A stretch of 64,000 nucleotides of DNA from Pseudomonas trivialis (GCF_001439805.1 NZ_JYLK01000001.1:310001-374000), one strand, 5' to 3'; positions 17,279 to 28,114 are shown, counted from the stretch's first letter. Numbers and translations: made by a program. The notes: generated by a model not told the origin, from the letters alone.

Positions 17279-17704
17279 GTGAACCGGATCAGCGGAATGC
17301 TGGCTGCACCAGCCACCTTGGTGGCCCTGTTGGCTTTCAGCGCCCAGGCGGCAACCGACGACGACATTGCCAGGCGTCTGGAGCCTGTAGGCCAGGTGTG
17401 CGTTCAGGGTCAGGCCTGCACAGGCACGGACGTTGCCGCAACAGCGGGCGGCGCCCGTGCGAGGTCGCCGGATGAGGTGATCGCCCAGCATTGCACCGCA
17501 TGTCACAGCGCCGGCCTGTTGAACGCGCCGAAAATCGGCGATGCGCCAGCCTGGAGTAAACGCGCCGAGGAGCAGGGTGGTCTTGATGGCTTGCTTGCCA
17601 AAGCCATCACCGGCATCAATGCCATGCCGCCCAAGGGCACCTGCGGGGATTGCTCGGATGACGAACTCAAGGGCGCCATCGATAAAATGTCTGGGTTGAA
17701 ATAA
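17279..17704 (+). CDS. cycB: Cytochrome c5 (periplasmic c-type cytochrome)
   Basis: A small soluble electron carrier. The 141-residue protein has a signal peptide (MNRISGMLAAPATLVALLAF, cleavage near residue 25), the heme motif CTACH at 72-76, the axial Met at 116 (NAMPPKG) and a CGDC pair (122, 125) typical of c5. The GTG at 17279 with GAGG 8 bp upstream is preferred over GTG 17252, which lacks an SD. It is followed by a strong terminator, so it is monocistronic or the last gene after pauR. Confidence 0.88.
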   Translation: MNRISGMLAAPATLVALLAFSAQAATDDDIARRLEPVGQVCVQGQACTGTDVAATAGGARARSPDEVIAQHCTACHSAGLLNAPKIGDAPAWSKRAEEQGGLDGLLAKAITGINAMPPKGTCGDCSDDELKGAIDKMSGLK

Positions 17705-17718
17705 TCCGATCTTCGCCA

Positions 17719-17744
17719 AAAAGCCGCTGACCCGCGGCTTTTTT
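17719..17744 (+). terminator. Rho-independent terminator of cycB
   Basis: Stem AAGCCGC (17721-17727) / GCGGCTT (17734-17740) with a T-run, 17 bp after the cycB stop codon. Confidence 0.9.
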
Positions 17745-17836
17745 GTGGGCGTCATTTGTGTTTCGACGCTGTTCATTGCAGCAAAGACCCGGCAATCTCG
17801 GTCCAATCCCACATCATGGAATGTCAGGAGGGTCGG

Positions 17837-19759
17837 ATGGTGCAGTTGTGTTCAATCGAGCAAGCAGTTGACGACGTACTGGCGCGGTTGCCGGCGCATA
17901 TCCACCTGGGCATCCCCCTGGGTCTGGGCAAACCCAATCAGTTCGTCAATGCGCTGTACCGGCGCATCGCCACGCTGCCGGACCGCGCCTTGACTGTCTA
18001 CACCGCACTCAGCCTGGGCCGCCCGACGATGGGCGACGGCTTGCAGAAACGCTTCCTCGAACCCTTCATCGAGCGCGTGTTTGGCGATTACCCCGAGCTG
18101 GATTTCCTCGCTGACCTGAACAAGGACAGCCTGCCGAAGAACATCCGCGTGCAACAGTTTTTCATGCAGCCTGGCAGCCTGCTGCACAGCGCGGCCGCGC
18201 AGCAGGATTACGTCAGCAGCAACTACAGCCACGCGGCGCGCGATATCAACGCCGCCGGGCTGAACCTGGTGGCGCAACTGGTCGCCAGCAGCCCTGAACA
18301 TCCCGACCGCCTGAGCCTGAGCTGCAACCCGGATATTTCCCTCGACCTGTTGCCGATGATCGCCAAGCGCCGCGAAGCCGGGGAAACCATTCTCGTCGTC
18401 GGCCAGGTGCACAGCGATTTGCCCTACATGCCCGGCGATGCCGAGCTGGGCATGGATGCCTTCGATTACCTGCTCGACGAGAAAGACAACACCACGCTGT
18501 TCTCCACGCCCAATATGCCGGTGGGCTTCCAGGACCACTTTATCGGCGTGCATGCCAGCACCCTGGTGCGCGATGGCGGCACCTTGCAGATCGGCATCGG
18601 CTCCATGGGCGACGCGCTGACCGCCGCCTTGCTCGCGCGCCAGGCCGATAACGAGGCCTATCGCCTGCTGCTTACCGACCTGAATGTGTACCAGTGGGCG
18701 CGCCTGATCAGCCGTGAAGGCGGCGTCGATCCTTTCGTCCGTGGCCTCTACGGCTGCAGCGAAATGTTCGTCAACGGCCTGCTGGTGCTGGCGGATGCGG
18801 GGATCATACGGCGCAAGGTCTACCCGGATGTGGCGACTCAGGAGCAGGCCAACGCCGGCCTGCTCGATGATGCGGCGCAGCCCGACGGTGTGTCGGTTCA
18901 CGGTGGCTTCTTCCTGGGCCCCCGCAGTTTTTACCAGCGGCTGCAGGAAATGACGCACGCCAAGCGCCTTGAATTCAACATGACGCGCATCAGCTACATC
19001 AACGAGCTGTATGGCCAGGAAGAGCTCAAGCGCTTGCAGCGCCTGGATGCGCGATTCATCAACAGCGCGATCATGGTGACCCTGCTCGGCGCCGGCGTGG
19101 CTGACCAGCTTGAAGATGGCCGGGTACTCAGCGGCGTCGGCGGGCAGTACAACTTCGTGGCTCAGGGACATGCGCTGGAAGGTGCGCGCTCGATCCTGAT
19201 CCTGCGCAGCTGGCGCGAGTCGGCGGGGGAGGTCAGCTCCAATATCGTCTGGGAATATGGCCATTGCACCATTCCTCGGCACCTGCGCGATATCGTCATC
19301 ACCGAGTACGGCATCGCCGACCTGCGGGGTCAGACCGATGCCCAGGTGATCGAGGCGCTGCTCAATGTCACCGACTCACGGTTCCAGGGTGACCTGATCG
19401 AACGCGCGCAAAAGGCCGGCAAGTTGCCCAGGGATTTCCAGCTGGATCCGCGCTTTCGTGACAACACGCCGGAGCGCTTGAAAGCGATTCAGGCGCGGCA
19501 TGGCCGGTTGTTCCCGGAGTACCCGCTGGGCACGGACTTTACCGACGAAGAACGGGATCTGTTGCGCGCGTTGAATTGGCTCAAGAGCAAATTCAAGCTG
19601 ACGGAGATTCTTGAGTTGGGCCGTGCGGCGCTGGATGCGCCGGAGCCGGAGGCCTTTCCCAGGCACCTGGAGCGGATGCGCCTGGACAAGCCCGAGGGGT
19701 TAAAAGAAGACCTGTATCAGCGCCTGCTGCTCGCGGGCCTCCAGGCCACCGCACACTGA
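17837..19759 (+). CDS. Acetyl-CoA hydrolase/CoA-transferase family protein
   Basis: A 640-residue protein of the acetyl-CoA hydrolase/transferase (class I CoA-transferase-like) family. The C-terminal AcetylCoA_hyd domain is clear: LSGVGGQYNFVAQG and VITEYGIADLRGQTDAQVIE, the latter carrying the likely catalytic glutamate. The N-terminal region (IHLGIPLGLGKPNQFVNALY) resembles the first CoA-transferase subunit. At 640 residues it is longer than the typical 430-500 of succinyl-CoA:acetate transferases, so substrate is uncertain. ATG 17837 follows a perfect AGGAGGG. It is monocistronic between a terminator and a REP doublet. Confidence 0.82.
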   Translation: MVQLCSIEQAVDDVLARLPAHIHLGIPLGLGKPNQFVNALYRRIATLPDRALTVYTALSLGRPTMGDGLQKRFLEPFIERVFGDYPELDFLADLNKDSLPKNIRVQQFFMQPGSLLHSAAAQQDYVSSNYSHAARDINAAGLNLVAQLVASSPEHPDRLSLSCNPDISLDLLPMIAKRREAGETILVVGQVHSDLPYMPGDAELGMDAFDYLLDEKDNTTLFSTPNMPVGFQDHFIGVHASTLVRDGGTLQIGIGSMGDALTAALLARQADNEAYRLLLTDLNVYQWARLISREGGVDPFVRGLYGCSEMFVNGLLVLADAGIIRRKVYPDVATQEQANAGLLDDAAQPDGVSVHGGFFLGPRSFYQRLQEMTHAKRLEFNMTRISYINELYGQEELKRLQRLDARFINSAIMVTLLGAGVADQLEDGRVLSGVGGQYNFVAQGHALEGARSILILRSWRESAGEVSSNIVWEYGHCTIPRHLRDIVITEYGIADLRGQTDAQVIEALLNVTDSRFQGDLIERAQKAGKLPRDFQLDPRFRDNTPERLKAIQARHGRLFPEYPLGTDFTDEERDLLRALNWLKSKFKLTEILELGRAALDAPEPEAFPRHLERMRLDKPEGLKEDLYQRLLLAGLQATAH

Positions 19760-19778
19760 AAGACCCACACAAACCAAA

Positions 19779-19868
19779 TGTGGGAGGGAGCTTGCTCCCG
19801 ATGGCGGTGTATCAGTCATACATTCGGTGACTGACACCCTGCTATCGGGAGCAAGCCCCCTCCCACTT
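19779..19868. repeat. REP doublet (REPIN) between convergent genes
   Basis: Left arm ATGTGGGAGGGAGCTTGCTC and right arm GGGAGCAAGCCCCCTCCCAC in inverted orientation, with an inner inverted repeat around GTCATACATTCGGTGACTGA. It lies between the CoA-transferase gene and xpt, which converge. Same family as the elements at 8072, 33319 and 43785. Confidence 0.88.
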
Positions 19869-19885
19869 TTTAGCGCTGTGTTGGC

Positions 19886-20467
<582 letters not shown>

Positions 20468-20513
20468 CTAATGGCGCGGTCTGCGCCGAAAGTAGATTAA
20501 AAAGTAGTCGATT

Positions 20514-22523
20514 CTAGCGCTTTAACATCGCGCGTATGTCGGCCAGGGCAGTGTTGCCGCGAACGGCCTTGACCTCGGTCGGGGTGTCGTCGTTGCCTTC
20601 CCAGGCCAGGTCGTCCGGCGGCAGTTCGTCGAGGAACCGGCTGGGGGCACAATCGATGATTTCGCCGTATTGCTTGCGCTTGGCGGCAAAGGTGAAAGCC
20701 AGGGTCTGACGCGCGCGGGTAATGCCCACGTAGGCCAGTCGGCGTTCCTCCTCAATGGTGTCAGCTTCGATGCTGGAACGGTGCGGGAGAATTTCCTCTT
20801 CCATGCCCATGATGAACACATAGGGAAACTCCAGGCCCTTGGAGGCATGCAAGGTCATCATCTGCACGCCTTCGGCGCCGTCTTCCTCTTCCTGCTGGCG
20901 CTCGAGCATGTCGCGCAGCACCAGCTTGCCGATGGCGTCTTCGACGGTCATTTCGCCGTCTTCGTCTTTCTCCAGGGTGTTTTTCAGCGCGTCGATCAGG
21001 AACCAGACGTTGCCCATGCGGTAATCGGCGGCCTTGTCGCTGGAGCTGTTGGTACGCAGCCAGTTCTCGTAGTCGATGTCCATGACCATACTGCGCAGGG
21101 CGCTGATCGGGTCTTCGCCGGCGCACTGTTCACGCACCTTGTCCATGAAACGCTTGAAGCGCGCCAGGCGATCAGTGAAACGCGTGTCCAGGTGCTCGCC
21201 CAGGCCGATTTCATCGGTGGCGGCGTACATCGAGATCTTGCGTTCGGTGGCGTAGTTACCGAGTTTTTCCAGGGTGGTCGAGCCGATTTCCCGGCGTGGG
21301 ACGTTGATCACCCGCAGGAAGGCGTTGTCGTCATCGGGGTTCACGATCAGCCGGAAGTAGGCCATCAGGTCTTTGACTTCCTGGCGCCCGAAGAAGCTGT
21401 TGCCACCCGACAGGCGATAGGGAATCTGATGGTGCTGCAGCTTCAGCTCGATCAGTTTGGCCTGGTAGTTGCCGCGATAGAGGATGGCGAAATCGCTGTA
21501 GGGTCGGTCGGTCCGCAGGTGCAGCGTGAGCAGTTCAACCGCCACGCGCTCGGCTTCGGCGTCTTCGTTACGGCAGCGGATCACGCGGATCTCGTCGCCA
21601 TGGCCCATCTCGCTCCACAGTTGTTTTTCAAATTCATGGGGGTTGTTGGAGATCAGCACGTTGGCGCACCGCAGAATGCGGCTGGTGGAGCGGTAGTTCT
21701 GCTCCAGCATCACCACTTTCAACGACGGATAGTCATCCTTGAGCAGCATCAGGTTTTCCGGGCGGGCGCCGCGCCAGGCGTAGATCGACTGGTCATCGTC
21801 GCCGACCACGGTGAACTGGTTGCGCGTGCCGATCAGCAGTTTAACCAGCAGGTACTGGCTGGCATTGGTGTCCTGATATTCGTCCACCAGCAGGTAGCGC
21901 ACCTTGTTCTGCCACTTTTCGAGGATGTCCTTGTGTTCCTGGAACAGCTTGACCGGCAGCAGGATCAGGTCGTCGAAGTCCACCGCGTTGAACGCCTTGA
22001 GCGTGCGCTGGTAGTGGGTGTAGACGATGGCGGCGGTCTGTTCCTTGGGATTGCGCGCCGCTTCCAGGGCCTCGGCGGGCAGGATCAGGTCGTTTTTCCA
22101 CGACCCGATCATGTTCTTGATCTCGTCGACGCCGTCGTCGCCCGCGTATTCCTTCTGCATGATGTCGGTCATCAGCGACTTGACGTCGGTCTCGTCGAAG
22201 ATCGAGAAGCCCGGCTTGTAGCCCAGCCGCGCATGCTCCTTGCGGATGATGTTCAGCCCCAGGTTGTGGAACGTACACACGGTGAGACCGCGGCCTTCGC
22301 CACCCTTGAGCAGGGTGCCGACACGCTCTTTCATTTCCCGCGCTGCCTTGTTGGTAAAGGTCATGGCGACGATGTACTGGGCACGGATGCCGCAGTTCTG
22401 GATCAGGTGCGCAATCTTGCGGGTGATCACGCTGGTCTTGCCGGAGCCTGCGCCGGCGAGCACCAATAGAGGGCCGCCGACGTAGTTCACGGCTTCTTGC
22501 TGCCGGGGATTGAGTCGGGACAT
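20514..22523 (-). CDS. rep: ATP-dependent DNA helicase Rep
   Basis: A 669-residue superfamily 1A helicase that moves 3' to 5' and helps forks pass obstacles. Visible motifs: Walker A GAGSGKTS (24-31), motif II LLVDEYQDTNASQ, motif III VVGDDDQSIYAWRGA, motif IV VMLEQNYRSTSRI, motif V MTLHASKGLEFPYVF and motif VI AYVGITRARQTLAF. Length and the lack of a long UvrD C-tail favour Rep over UvrD (about 720). It is divergent from the GGDEF-EAL gene. Confidence 0.95.
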   Translation of the reverse strand: MSRLNPRQQEAVNYVGGPLLVLAGAGSGKTSVITRKIAHLIQNCGIRAQYIVAMTFTNKAAREMKERVGTLLKGGEGRGLTVCTFHNLGLNIIRKEHARLGYKPGFSIFDETDVKSLMTDIMQKEYAGDDGVDEIKNMIGSWKNDLILPAEALEAARNPKEQTAAIVYTHYQRTLKAFNAVDFDDLILLPVKLFQEHKDILEKWQNKVRYLLVDEYQDTNASQYLLVKLLIGTRNQFTVVGDDDQSIYAWRGARPENLMLLKDDYPSLKVVMLEQNYRSTSRILRCANVLISNNPHEFEKQLWSEMGHGDEIRVIRCRNEDAEAERVAVELLTLHLRTDRPYSDFAILYRGNYQAKLIELKLQHHQIPYRLSGGNSFFGRQEVKDLMAYFRLIVNPDDDNAFLRVINVPRREIGSTTLEKLGNYATERKISMYAATDEIGLGEHLDTRFTDRLARFKRFMDKVREQCAGEDPISALRSMVMDIDYENWLRTNSSSDKAADYRMGNVWFLIDALKNTLEKDEDGEMTVEDAIGKLVLRDMLERQQEEEDGAEGVQMMTLHASKGLEFPYVFIMGMEEEILPHRSSIEADTIEEERRLAYVGITRARQTLAFTFAAKRKQYGEIIDCAPSRFLDELPPDDLAWEGNDDTPTEVKAVRGNTALADIRAMLKR

Positions 22524-22778
22524 ACGGAATTCGGGAGGTCGTTGTTCAAAAGGGCGGGCATTTTAACAGGCTGGCAAGATTCTGCTGCCCTGGATCGACG
22601 GTGTGACGTACCACTCGATCTAAATTTGCCGGTTTTGTTACTTTGCCGCAGGATGTGACGCGCTTCAGGACTTTTTCTGACAACTTGCGTATTTGATAAC
22701 CCCTATCATTGGTGATTATCAGGCCGCACGTCATAATGCCCGCCGCCAACGAAATTTTGCAGAGTCTAGGGAGCTAGC

Positions 22779-24443
22779 TTGGCTACGCCTGTCGAACCCT
22801 TGCGTTTGCTGCTGCTGTCCGATGCGCCCGAGTGGGCGGCCTTGTTGCGCGAGTGCCTGGCGCCGATGGGCGATGCAGCTGTGTTGATCAGCGCGCCCAA
22901 CTGGGACTCGGTGAGCCGTCTGTTCAATGACGACCACAGTGCCGTGTTGTTGACCACTCCCGGCCTGCAACCCGGCCCTGGCCGCTGCAGCCTGGCGTGC
23001 GTATTGCTGCTGGAGCAGGAGCCGCTGGTTTCACCGCTGGGGGTCAGTGACTGGCTGGTGCGTGACGCACTGGACGCTGGCACGTTGCGCCGCTGCCTGC
23101 GCCATGTGCGCGAACGCGGCGTGCTCGAGCACACGCTGCAGCGTCTGGCCGAGCAGGACCCGCTCACGGGGATCGCCAACCGCCAGGGCTTCCAGACCCT
23201 GCTGGCGGCGCGCCTGGCCGACAATGAAGGGCGCGGCCTGGCCCTCGGTCACCTGGACCTCGACAACTTCCGCCACGCCAACGACGCCCTCGGCCATCAG
23301 GCCGGCGACCGGCTGATCCTGCAAGTGGTCGCGCGGCTCAAGAGCCAGCTCGAAGCCGGCGACCAGTTGGCGCGTTTGGGCAGCGACGAATTCGCCCTGT
23401 TGATCGACACCCGTCGCGCCCCCCAGCGCGCCGAATGGATGGCCGAGCGCATTACCCAGGTGATGGCCGAGCCTTACTGGGTGGACGGTGAAAGCCTGCT
23501 GATCGGCTGCAGCCTGGGTGTGGCCCATGCCCGCGCGCGCGCTGGCGCCGACCCGTTGATGTGGCATGCGCACATCGCCATGCAGCAAGCCAAGAGTACC
23601 CAGGGTTGCACCTTTCATATCTTCAACGAGCGCATCAACCGCAATGCGCGCAGCCTTGCCGATCTGGAAAGCGAACTGCGCCGCGCCTTGCGCCGTGACG
23701 AGCTGGAACTGCATTACCAGCCGCGCCTGGACCTGGGCGACGGCCGTATCGTCGGCCTCGAAGCCCTGGTGCGCTGGCGCCACGGCGAGCGCGGGCTGCT
23801 GGCGCCCAGTGAGTTCGTGCCCCTGGCCGAACAGAGCGGCCTGATCGTGCCGCTGGGTTACTGGGTAATCTCCCGCGCCCTGCGCGACATGCAGGACCTG
23901 CGCGAACGCGGCCTGCCGCCGCTGCACATGGCGGTCAACCTGTCATTCCGTCAGTTCCAGGACAGCCAGTTGCTGTCCACCCTCAGTCGCCTGATCACCG
24001 AGCGCGGCGTGGAAGCGCAATGGCTGGAGTTCGAGCTGACCGAAACCGCCGTGATGCGCCGCAGTGACCTGGTCAAGCAGACCATGGACGCCCTCGGCCG
24101 ACTGGGCGTGCGGTTTTCCCTGGACGACTTTGGCACTGGATTTTCTTCGTTCGTGCACCTCAACAGCCTGCCGATTGCCTTGCTGAAGGTCGACAAGAGC
24201 TTTGTCGGCGGCATGGAAGAGCGCGAAGAGAACCGCAAGCTGGTCCACGCCATGATCAACCTGGCTCACAACCTCAACCTGGAAGTGGTCGCCGAGGGCG
24301 TGGAAACGCCGGAGCAACTGGCGTTGCTGCGCCTGTTCGGCTGCGATCAGGCCCAGGGCTATCTGATCAGCAAGCCGTTGCCGTTGCCGGAGTTAGTGCA
24401 GTATTTGACTCACGGCAAGGGCCAGCAGGCGCAGCTGGGCTGA
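22779..24443 (+). CDS. Degenerate GGDEF plus intact EAL protein (cyclic-di-GMP phosphodiesterase)
   Basis: A 554-residue protein. Residues 1-115 form a divergent receiver-like region lacking an obvious phospho-acceptor Asp. The GGDEF domain (about 125-285) has GSDEF at 201-205 in place of GGDEF and ExxD at 192-195 in place of the RxxD inhibitory site. The EAL domain (about 300-550) keeps EAL 328-330, Asn387, Glu422, DDFGTG 449-454, Lys473 and Glu506, so it is predicted to hydrolyse c-di-GMP. It starts with TTG after AGGGAG. Synteny with PA5295 (described as the PDE ProE, from memory) agrees. It is convergent with the MATE gene. Confidence 0.9.
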   Translation: MATPVEPLRLLLLSDAPEWAALLRECLAPMGDAAVLISAPNWDSVSRLFNDDHSAVLLTTPGLQPGPGRCSLACVLLLEQEPLVSPLGVSDWLVRDALDAGTLRRCLRHVRERGVLEHTLQRLAEQDPLTGIANRQGFQTLLAARLADNEGRGLALGHLDLDNFRHANDALGHQAGDRLILQVVARLKSQLEAGDQLARLGSDEFALLIDTRRAPQRAEWMAERITQVMAEPYWVDGESLLIGCSLGVAHARARAGADPLMWHAHIAMQQAKSTQGCTFHIFNERINRNARSLADLESELRRALRRDELELHYQPRLDLGDGRIVGLEALVRWRHGERGLLAPSEFVPLAEQSGLIVPLGYWVISRALRDMQDLRERGLPPLHMAVNLSFRQFQDSQLLSTLSRLITERGVEAQWLEFELTETAVMRRSDLVKQTMDALGRLGVRFSLDDFGTGFSSFVHLNSLPIALLKVDKSFVGGMEEREENRKLVHAMINLAHNLNLEVVAEGVETPEQLALLRLFGCDQAQGYLISKPLPLPELVQYLTHGKGQQAQLG

Positions 24444-24456
24444 CTTGTACACCTAA

Positions 24457-25827
24457 TCAACCCAGCAATGCCTGCTGCCGAATCATGCGCTTGATCTTCG
24501 CTTCAAACGCCCAGGTCAGGCTCACCGCCGCACACGCCAACCCCAGCGCTAACCCCCACCACACACCCGTGGGGCCCCAACCCAGCGTAAAAGCCATCAA
24601 CCACGCCGACGGCGCACCGATCAGCCAGTAGCAACCGAGCCCCACCAGAAAGGTGGTCTTGGCGTCCTTGAGCCCACGGATGCAGCCCATGGCGATGGTT
24701 TGCACACCGTCGAACAGTTCAAACCAGGCCGCCACCGCCAGCAGGCTGACGGCCAGCACGATCACATCGTGAAACGCCGGGTCGTTGTGGTCGAGAAACA
24801 GGCCGATCAGCGGGTCGGAATACAGCCAGAACACCCCGGCAAATCCCAGCATCACCACGCCGCCAAAGCCGATGCCCACGCGCCCGGCCGTACGCACCTT
24901 CAGCAATTGTCCGGCGCCGTAGTGCTGGCCGATACGCATGGTCACCGCGTAGGACATGCCCGCCGGTACCATGAACGCCACCGAGACGATCTGCAGGGCA
25001 ATCTGATGCGCCGCCAACTGCGTGCTGCCCATGGTGCCCATGCACAGCGCCGCAAAGGCGAACAGGCCGACCTCCACCGCATAGGTGCCGCCAATCGGCA
25101 GGCCCAGGCGCCATAGCTCGCGCAGGTAATGGGTATTGAGGCGCAGCAGGCCGGTGCTCAGCGGGTAGGCGGCATAGACGCGGTTGCTGCGGATGTACGC
25201 CATCAGGGCCAGCGCCATGCCATTGGCGACAATGGCCGTCACCAGGCCGATGCCCATCAGCCCAAGCTTGGGCAGGCCGAACAGGCCTTCGATCAGCGCA
25301 TGGTTGAGCAGGTAGTTAATCACTGTGCCGCCCAGGCTGATCACCATCACGGGCGTTGCCTTGCCGATGGCGCTGGTGAAGCCGCGCAAGGCCATGAAGC
25401 TCAGGTAGCCGGGCAGGGCGAGCGGCAGCAGGGTCAGGAACTGCCCTGCCGAATTCACGTTGGTTTCGGTCTGGCCGAACATCAGCAGCACCGGCTTGAG
25501 GTTCCACAGCAACAGGGCCGCCGCCAACGCCATCAGCCAGGCCAGCCACAGCCCGGCCTGGGTCAGGCGGGTGGCGCCTTCGATATCGCCTGCGCCATGA
25601 CGAATGGCGACCAGCGTGCCCACCGCCGCAATTACGCCGATGCAGAAAATCGCCACGAATGAATAAGTCGCCGCACCCAGGCCGCCACCGGCCAGGGCTT
25701 CCGGGCTCAGGCGGGCCATCATCAAGGTGTCGGTCAACACCATCAGCATGTGCGCCAACTGTGAGGCAATCAACGGCCCTGACAACCGCAGAATGGCCCA
25801 GAGTTCGGTACGTGCCGCAGGCTGCAT
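24457..25827 (-). CDS. MATE-family multidrug efflux transporter
   Basis: A 456-residue integral membrane protein with about 12 hydrophobic segments, an internal two-fold repeat and the MatE opening LWAILRLSGPLIASQLAHML and VLTDTLMMARLSPEALAGGG. NorM/DinF-type transporters expel cationic drugs in exchange for Na+ or H+. The start at 25827 (MQPAARTELW) is chosen because GAGAG lies 9 bp upstream; ATG 25833 is two codons earlier but too close to the SD. Substrate cannot be told. It is divergent from the chemoreceptor gene with a 235-bp gap. Confidence 0.9.
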   Translation of the reverse strand: MQPAARTELWAILRLSGPLIASQLAHMLMVLTDTLMMARLSPEALAGGGLGAATYSFVAIFCIGVIAAVGTLVAIRHGAGDIEGATRLTQAGLWLAWLMALAAALLLWNLKPVLLMFGQTETNVNSAGQFLTLLPLALPGYLSFMALRGFTSAIGKATPVMVISLGGTVINYLLNHALIEGLFGLPKLGLMGIGLVTAIVANGMALALMAYIRSNRVYAAYPLSTGLLRLNTHYLRELWRLGLPIGGTYAVEVGLFAFAALCMGTMGSTQLAAHQIALQIVSVAFMVPAGMSYAVTMRIGQHYGAGQLLKVRTAGRVGIGFGGVVMLGFAGVFWLYSDPLIGLFLDHNDPAFHDVIVLAVSLLAVAAWFELFDGVQTIAMGCIRGLKDAKTTFLVGLGCYWLIGAPSAWLMAFTLGWGPTGVWWGLALGLACAAVSLTWAFEAKIKRMIRQQALLG

Positions 25828-26062
25828 GATCATTACTCTCGAAAAGGCGGAAGGATGGGGAAGGGGGATTCTCGGTGCTTTGCGCGCATTTGTAAAAAGG
25901 GATGAGTGCAATCGTTTGCGTAATGCCCCCTTGATTCTCTCAAGTATTGGCAAAGCCCGCCGAAGTAGGTGTGTCGGACCTTCACCCCGACGTTTCCCAC
26001 TAGATAATTTGCCGAGCATCGCTATGAGATCAGGATGATCCTGGCCTCGGTCAGGAGCTGTC

Positions 26063-28039
26063 ATGTCTCAACCTCGCGCCCGGATTGCCTCACAGTTAGG
26101 CCTCGCATTGGCCGTGATTCTGGCTGTCGCCATCGGTGGCAGTACCGTTTTCGCCTTGCGTTCTCTCGACTCCGCCAACCTTGCCACCCGCGAGGAGCAT
26201 CTGGCCAGCGAGGCGCGATTGCTCGCCGATCAGCTCAATACCTTCCACAGCACCCTGCGCGAAAGCACGCAGCGCCTCACTGGGTTGTTTGAAAAGCGCT
26301 TCAGCGCCGGGTTGAGTGTGCACGCCGATCAAATGATCGCCGTGGCCGGCGTGCAGACCCCGAGCCTGTTGCTGGGGAGCGACGTGCTTAACAACAATTT
26401 CACGGAAGTGGACGAGTTCAAGCAGATGTCCGGCGGCGTGGCCACGGTATTTGTGCGCAGTGGCGACGACTTTATTCGCGTCAGTACCTCCCTGACCAAG
26501 CAGGACGGCAGCCGCGCCATCGGCACCGTGCTGGACCGCCAGGGCCCGGCCTATCAGCGTGTGCGCGATGGTCAGGTCTATATCGGTCGCGCTGTATTGT
26601 TCGACCGCTCCTATATGACCCAGTACAGCCCGGTGCGTGACAGCAGCGGCAAGGTGATCGCCGTACTGTTCATCGGCTTCGACTACACCGACGCGCAGGC
26701 CGCACAGTTCGAAAACCTCAAGCGCTTCCGCATCGGCCAGACCGGCTCCCTGGCCCTGCTGGACGAGCAGAAGCACTGGCTGGTGCCGCCCGCTGGCGTG
26801 CAGGCGCCGGATCAAGCGGTGCCGGTGATGCTGGACCTGGCGAAAAAGCCTGGCGCAGGCCGCTTCTGGAGTGACAAAAACGAAGATTTCTACAGCGTGT
26901 CGGTGCCCTTCGAAGGTGGCCCCTGGGCCGTGGTGGCCAGCATGCCGAAGGCCGAAATTCGTGCCGTGACCTGGGAGGTCGGCATGCGGCTGGCGATCGG
27001 CAGCGTGCTGGCGATGTTGCTGGCGGTGGGCGCAATTGTGTGGCTGTTGCGCAGCAAACTGGCGCCGCTGAGCGACCTGGTGCGCCAGGCCGAAGCCTTG
27101 GGTGCGGGCGATTTAAGCGCACGTCTCAACGTGTCCAGCCATGACGAGATCGGCCAGTTGGCGCGCAGCTTCAACCAGATGGGCGAAGCGCTGTCGACCA
27201 TGGTGTCGCAGATCCGCAAGGCGGCCGAAGAGGTCAACAGCCGTGCCCAGGCGTTGTCCGGGTTGTCGGGCGGTGCCTATGAAGGCATGGAGCAGCAGTC
27301 CGGTGAGATCACCAGCATGGCCGGCGCGGTGGAAGAGTTCAGCGCCACCTCCCTGAACATCGCCGACAACATGGGCAACACCGAGCGCCTTGCTCAGGAA
27401 AACGCCCAGCAAACCCGCATCGGCCGTACCTCGATGCAAGAGGCGTCGTCGTCTCTGGAACATATCGCCACCGCCCTGAACAGCACCGCCACGGTAATCA
27501 ATACCCTCGGCCAGCGCTCCCAGGAAATCGGCGGCATTGTCGGTGTGATCACCGCCATCGCCGAACAGACCAACCTGCTGGCGCTCAACGCCGCCATCGA
27601 AGCCGCCCGCGCCGGGGAACAAGGCCGTGGCTTCGCCGTGGTCGCCGACGAGGTGCGCAACCTGGCCTCGCGCACCCGCCAGGCCACCGATGAAATTTCC
27701 GTGATGATCCAGAGCATCCAGCAGGAAACCGGCAATGCCATCAGCACGATGGAGCAGGGCAAGGTCCTGATGCAGGATGGCCTGTCGCGCAACGCCGACG
27801 TGGCTTCGGCCCTGGCGCGTATCGACGAGCAAAGCCGCTCGGCCGGCCAGCAGTTTGCCGCCATTACCACCGCTACCCAGGAACAGAGCAGCACCGCAAC
27901 CTTGCTCAGCAGCAACCTGCAGAGCATCGCGCTGGCCAACAGCGAGCAGCGTGAAGTGGTGTCGAACCTGGCGATTACCGCCAAGGAACTTGAGACGCTG
28001 GCGGCGGGCTTGCGCCATGAGGTGGATCGGTTCCGCTGA
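26063..28039 (+). CDS. Methyl-accepting chemotaxis protein with periplasmic Cache-type sensor
   Basis: A 658-residue transmembrane chemoreceptor. Layout: TM1 at about 13-35, periplasmic ligand domain about 36-305 resembling the Cache_3-Cache_2 fusion ([34 protein letters not shown]), TM2 about 309-331, HAMP about 332-385 and a cytoplasmic signalling domain whose hairpin tip includes [20 protein letters not shown] and [15 protein letters not shown]. It should signal through CheA/CheW. Ligand unknown; the Cache class often binds amino acids or organic acids. It lacks the C-terminal CheR pentapeptide. Confidence 0.93.
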   Translation: MSQPRARIASQLGLALAVILAVAIGGSTVFALRSLDSANLATREEHLASEARLLADQLNTFHSTLRESTQRLTGLFEKRFSAGLSVHADQMIAVAGVQTPSLLLGSDVLNNNFTEVDEFKQMSGGVATVFVRSGDDFIRVSTSLTKQDGSRAIGTVLDRQGPAYQRVRDGQVYIGRAVLFDRSYMTQYSPVRDSSGKVIAVLFIGFDYTDAQAAQFENLKRFRIGQTGSLALLDEQKHWLVPPAGVQAPDQAVPVMLDLAKKPGAGRFWSDKNEDFYSVSVPFEGGPWAVVASMPKAEIRAVTWEVGMRLAIGSVLAMLLAVGAIVWLLRSKLAPLSDLVRQAEALGAGDLSARLNVSSHDEIGQLARSFNQMGEALSTMVSQIRKAAEEVNSRAQALSGLSGGAYEGMEQQSGEITSMAGAVEEFSATSLNIADNMGNTERLAQENAQQTRIGRTSMQEASSSLEHIATALNSTATVINTLGQRSQEIGGIVGVITAIAEQTNLLALNAAIEAARAGEQGRGFAVVADEVRNLASRTRQATDEISVMIQSIQQETGNAISTMEQGKVLMQDGLSRNADVASALARIDEQSRSAGQQFAAITTATQEQSSTATLLSSNLQSIALANSEQREVVSNLAITAKELETLAAGLRHEVDRFR

Positions 28040-28059
28040 GACCTTACAGACACAATCAT

Positions 28060-28080
28060 CTGTGGGAGGGGGCTTGCCCT
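28060..28080 (+). repeat. Single REP half-element
   Basis: TGTGGGAGGGGGCTTGCCCT matches the left arm of the complete doublets, with no right arm nearby. It lies just after the chemoreceptor stop codon, between it and the convergent comM gene. Confidence 0.7.
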
Positions 28081-28092
28081 AATGCCAGTCAG

Positions 28093-28114
28093 TTGAGCCT
28101 GCGCAAAGGCTCAA
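28093..28114. terminator. Inverted repeat at the comM 3' end
   Basis: Perfect 8-bp stem TTGAGCCT / AGGCTCAA with loop GCGCAA, overlapping the comM stop codon. No T-run follows on either strand, so it may be an mRNA-stabilising stem rather than a true terminator. Confidence 0.35.
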
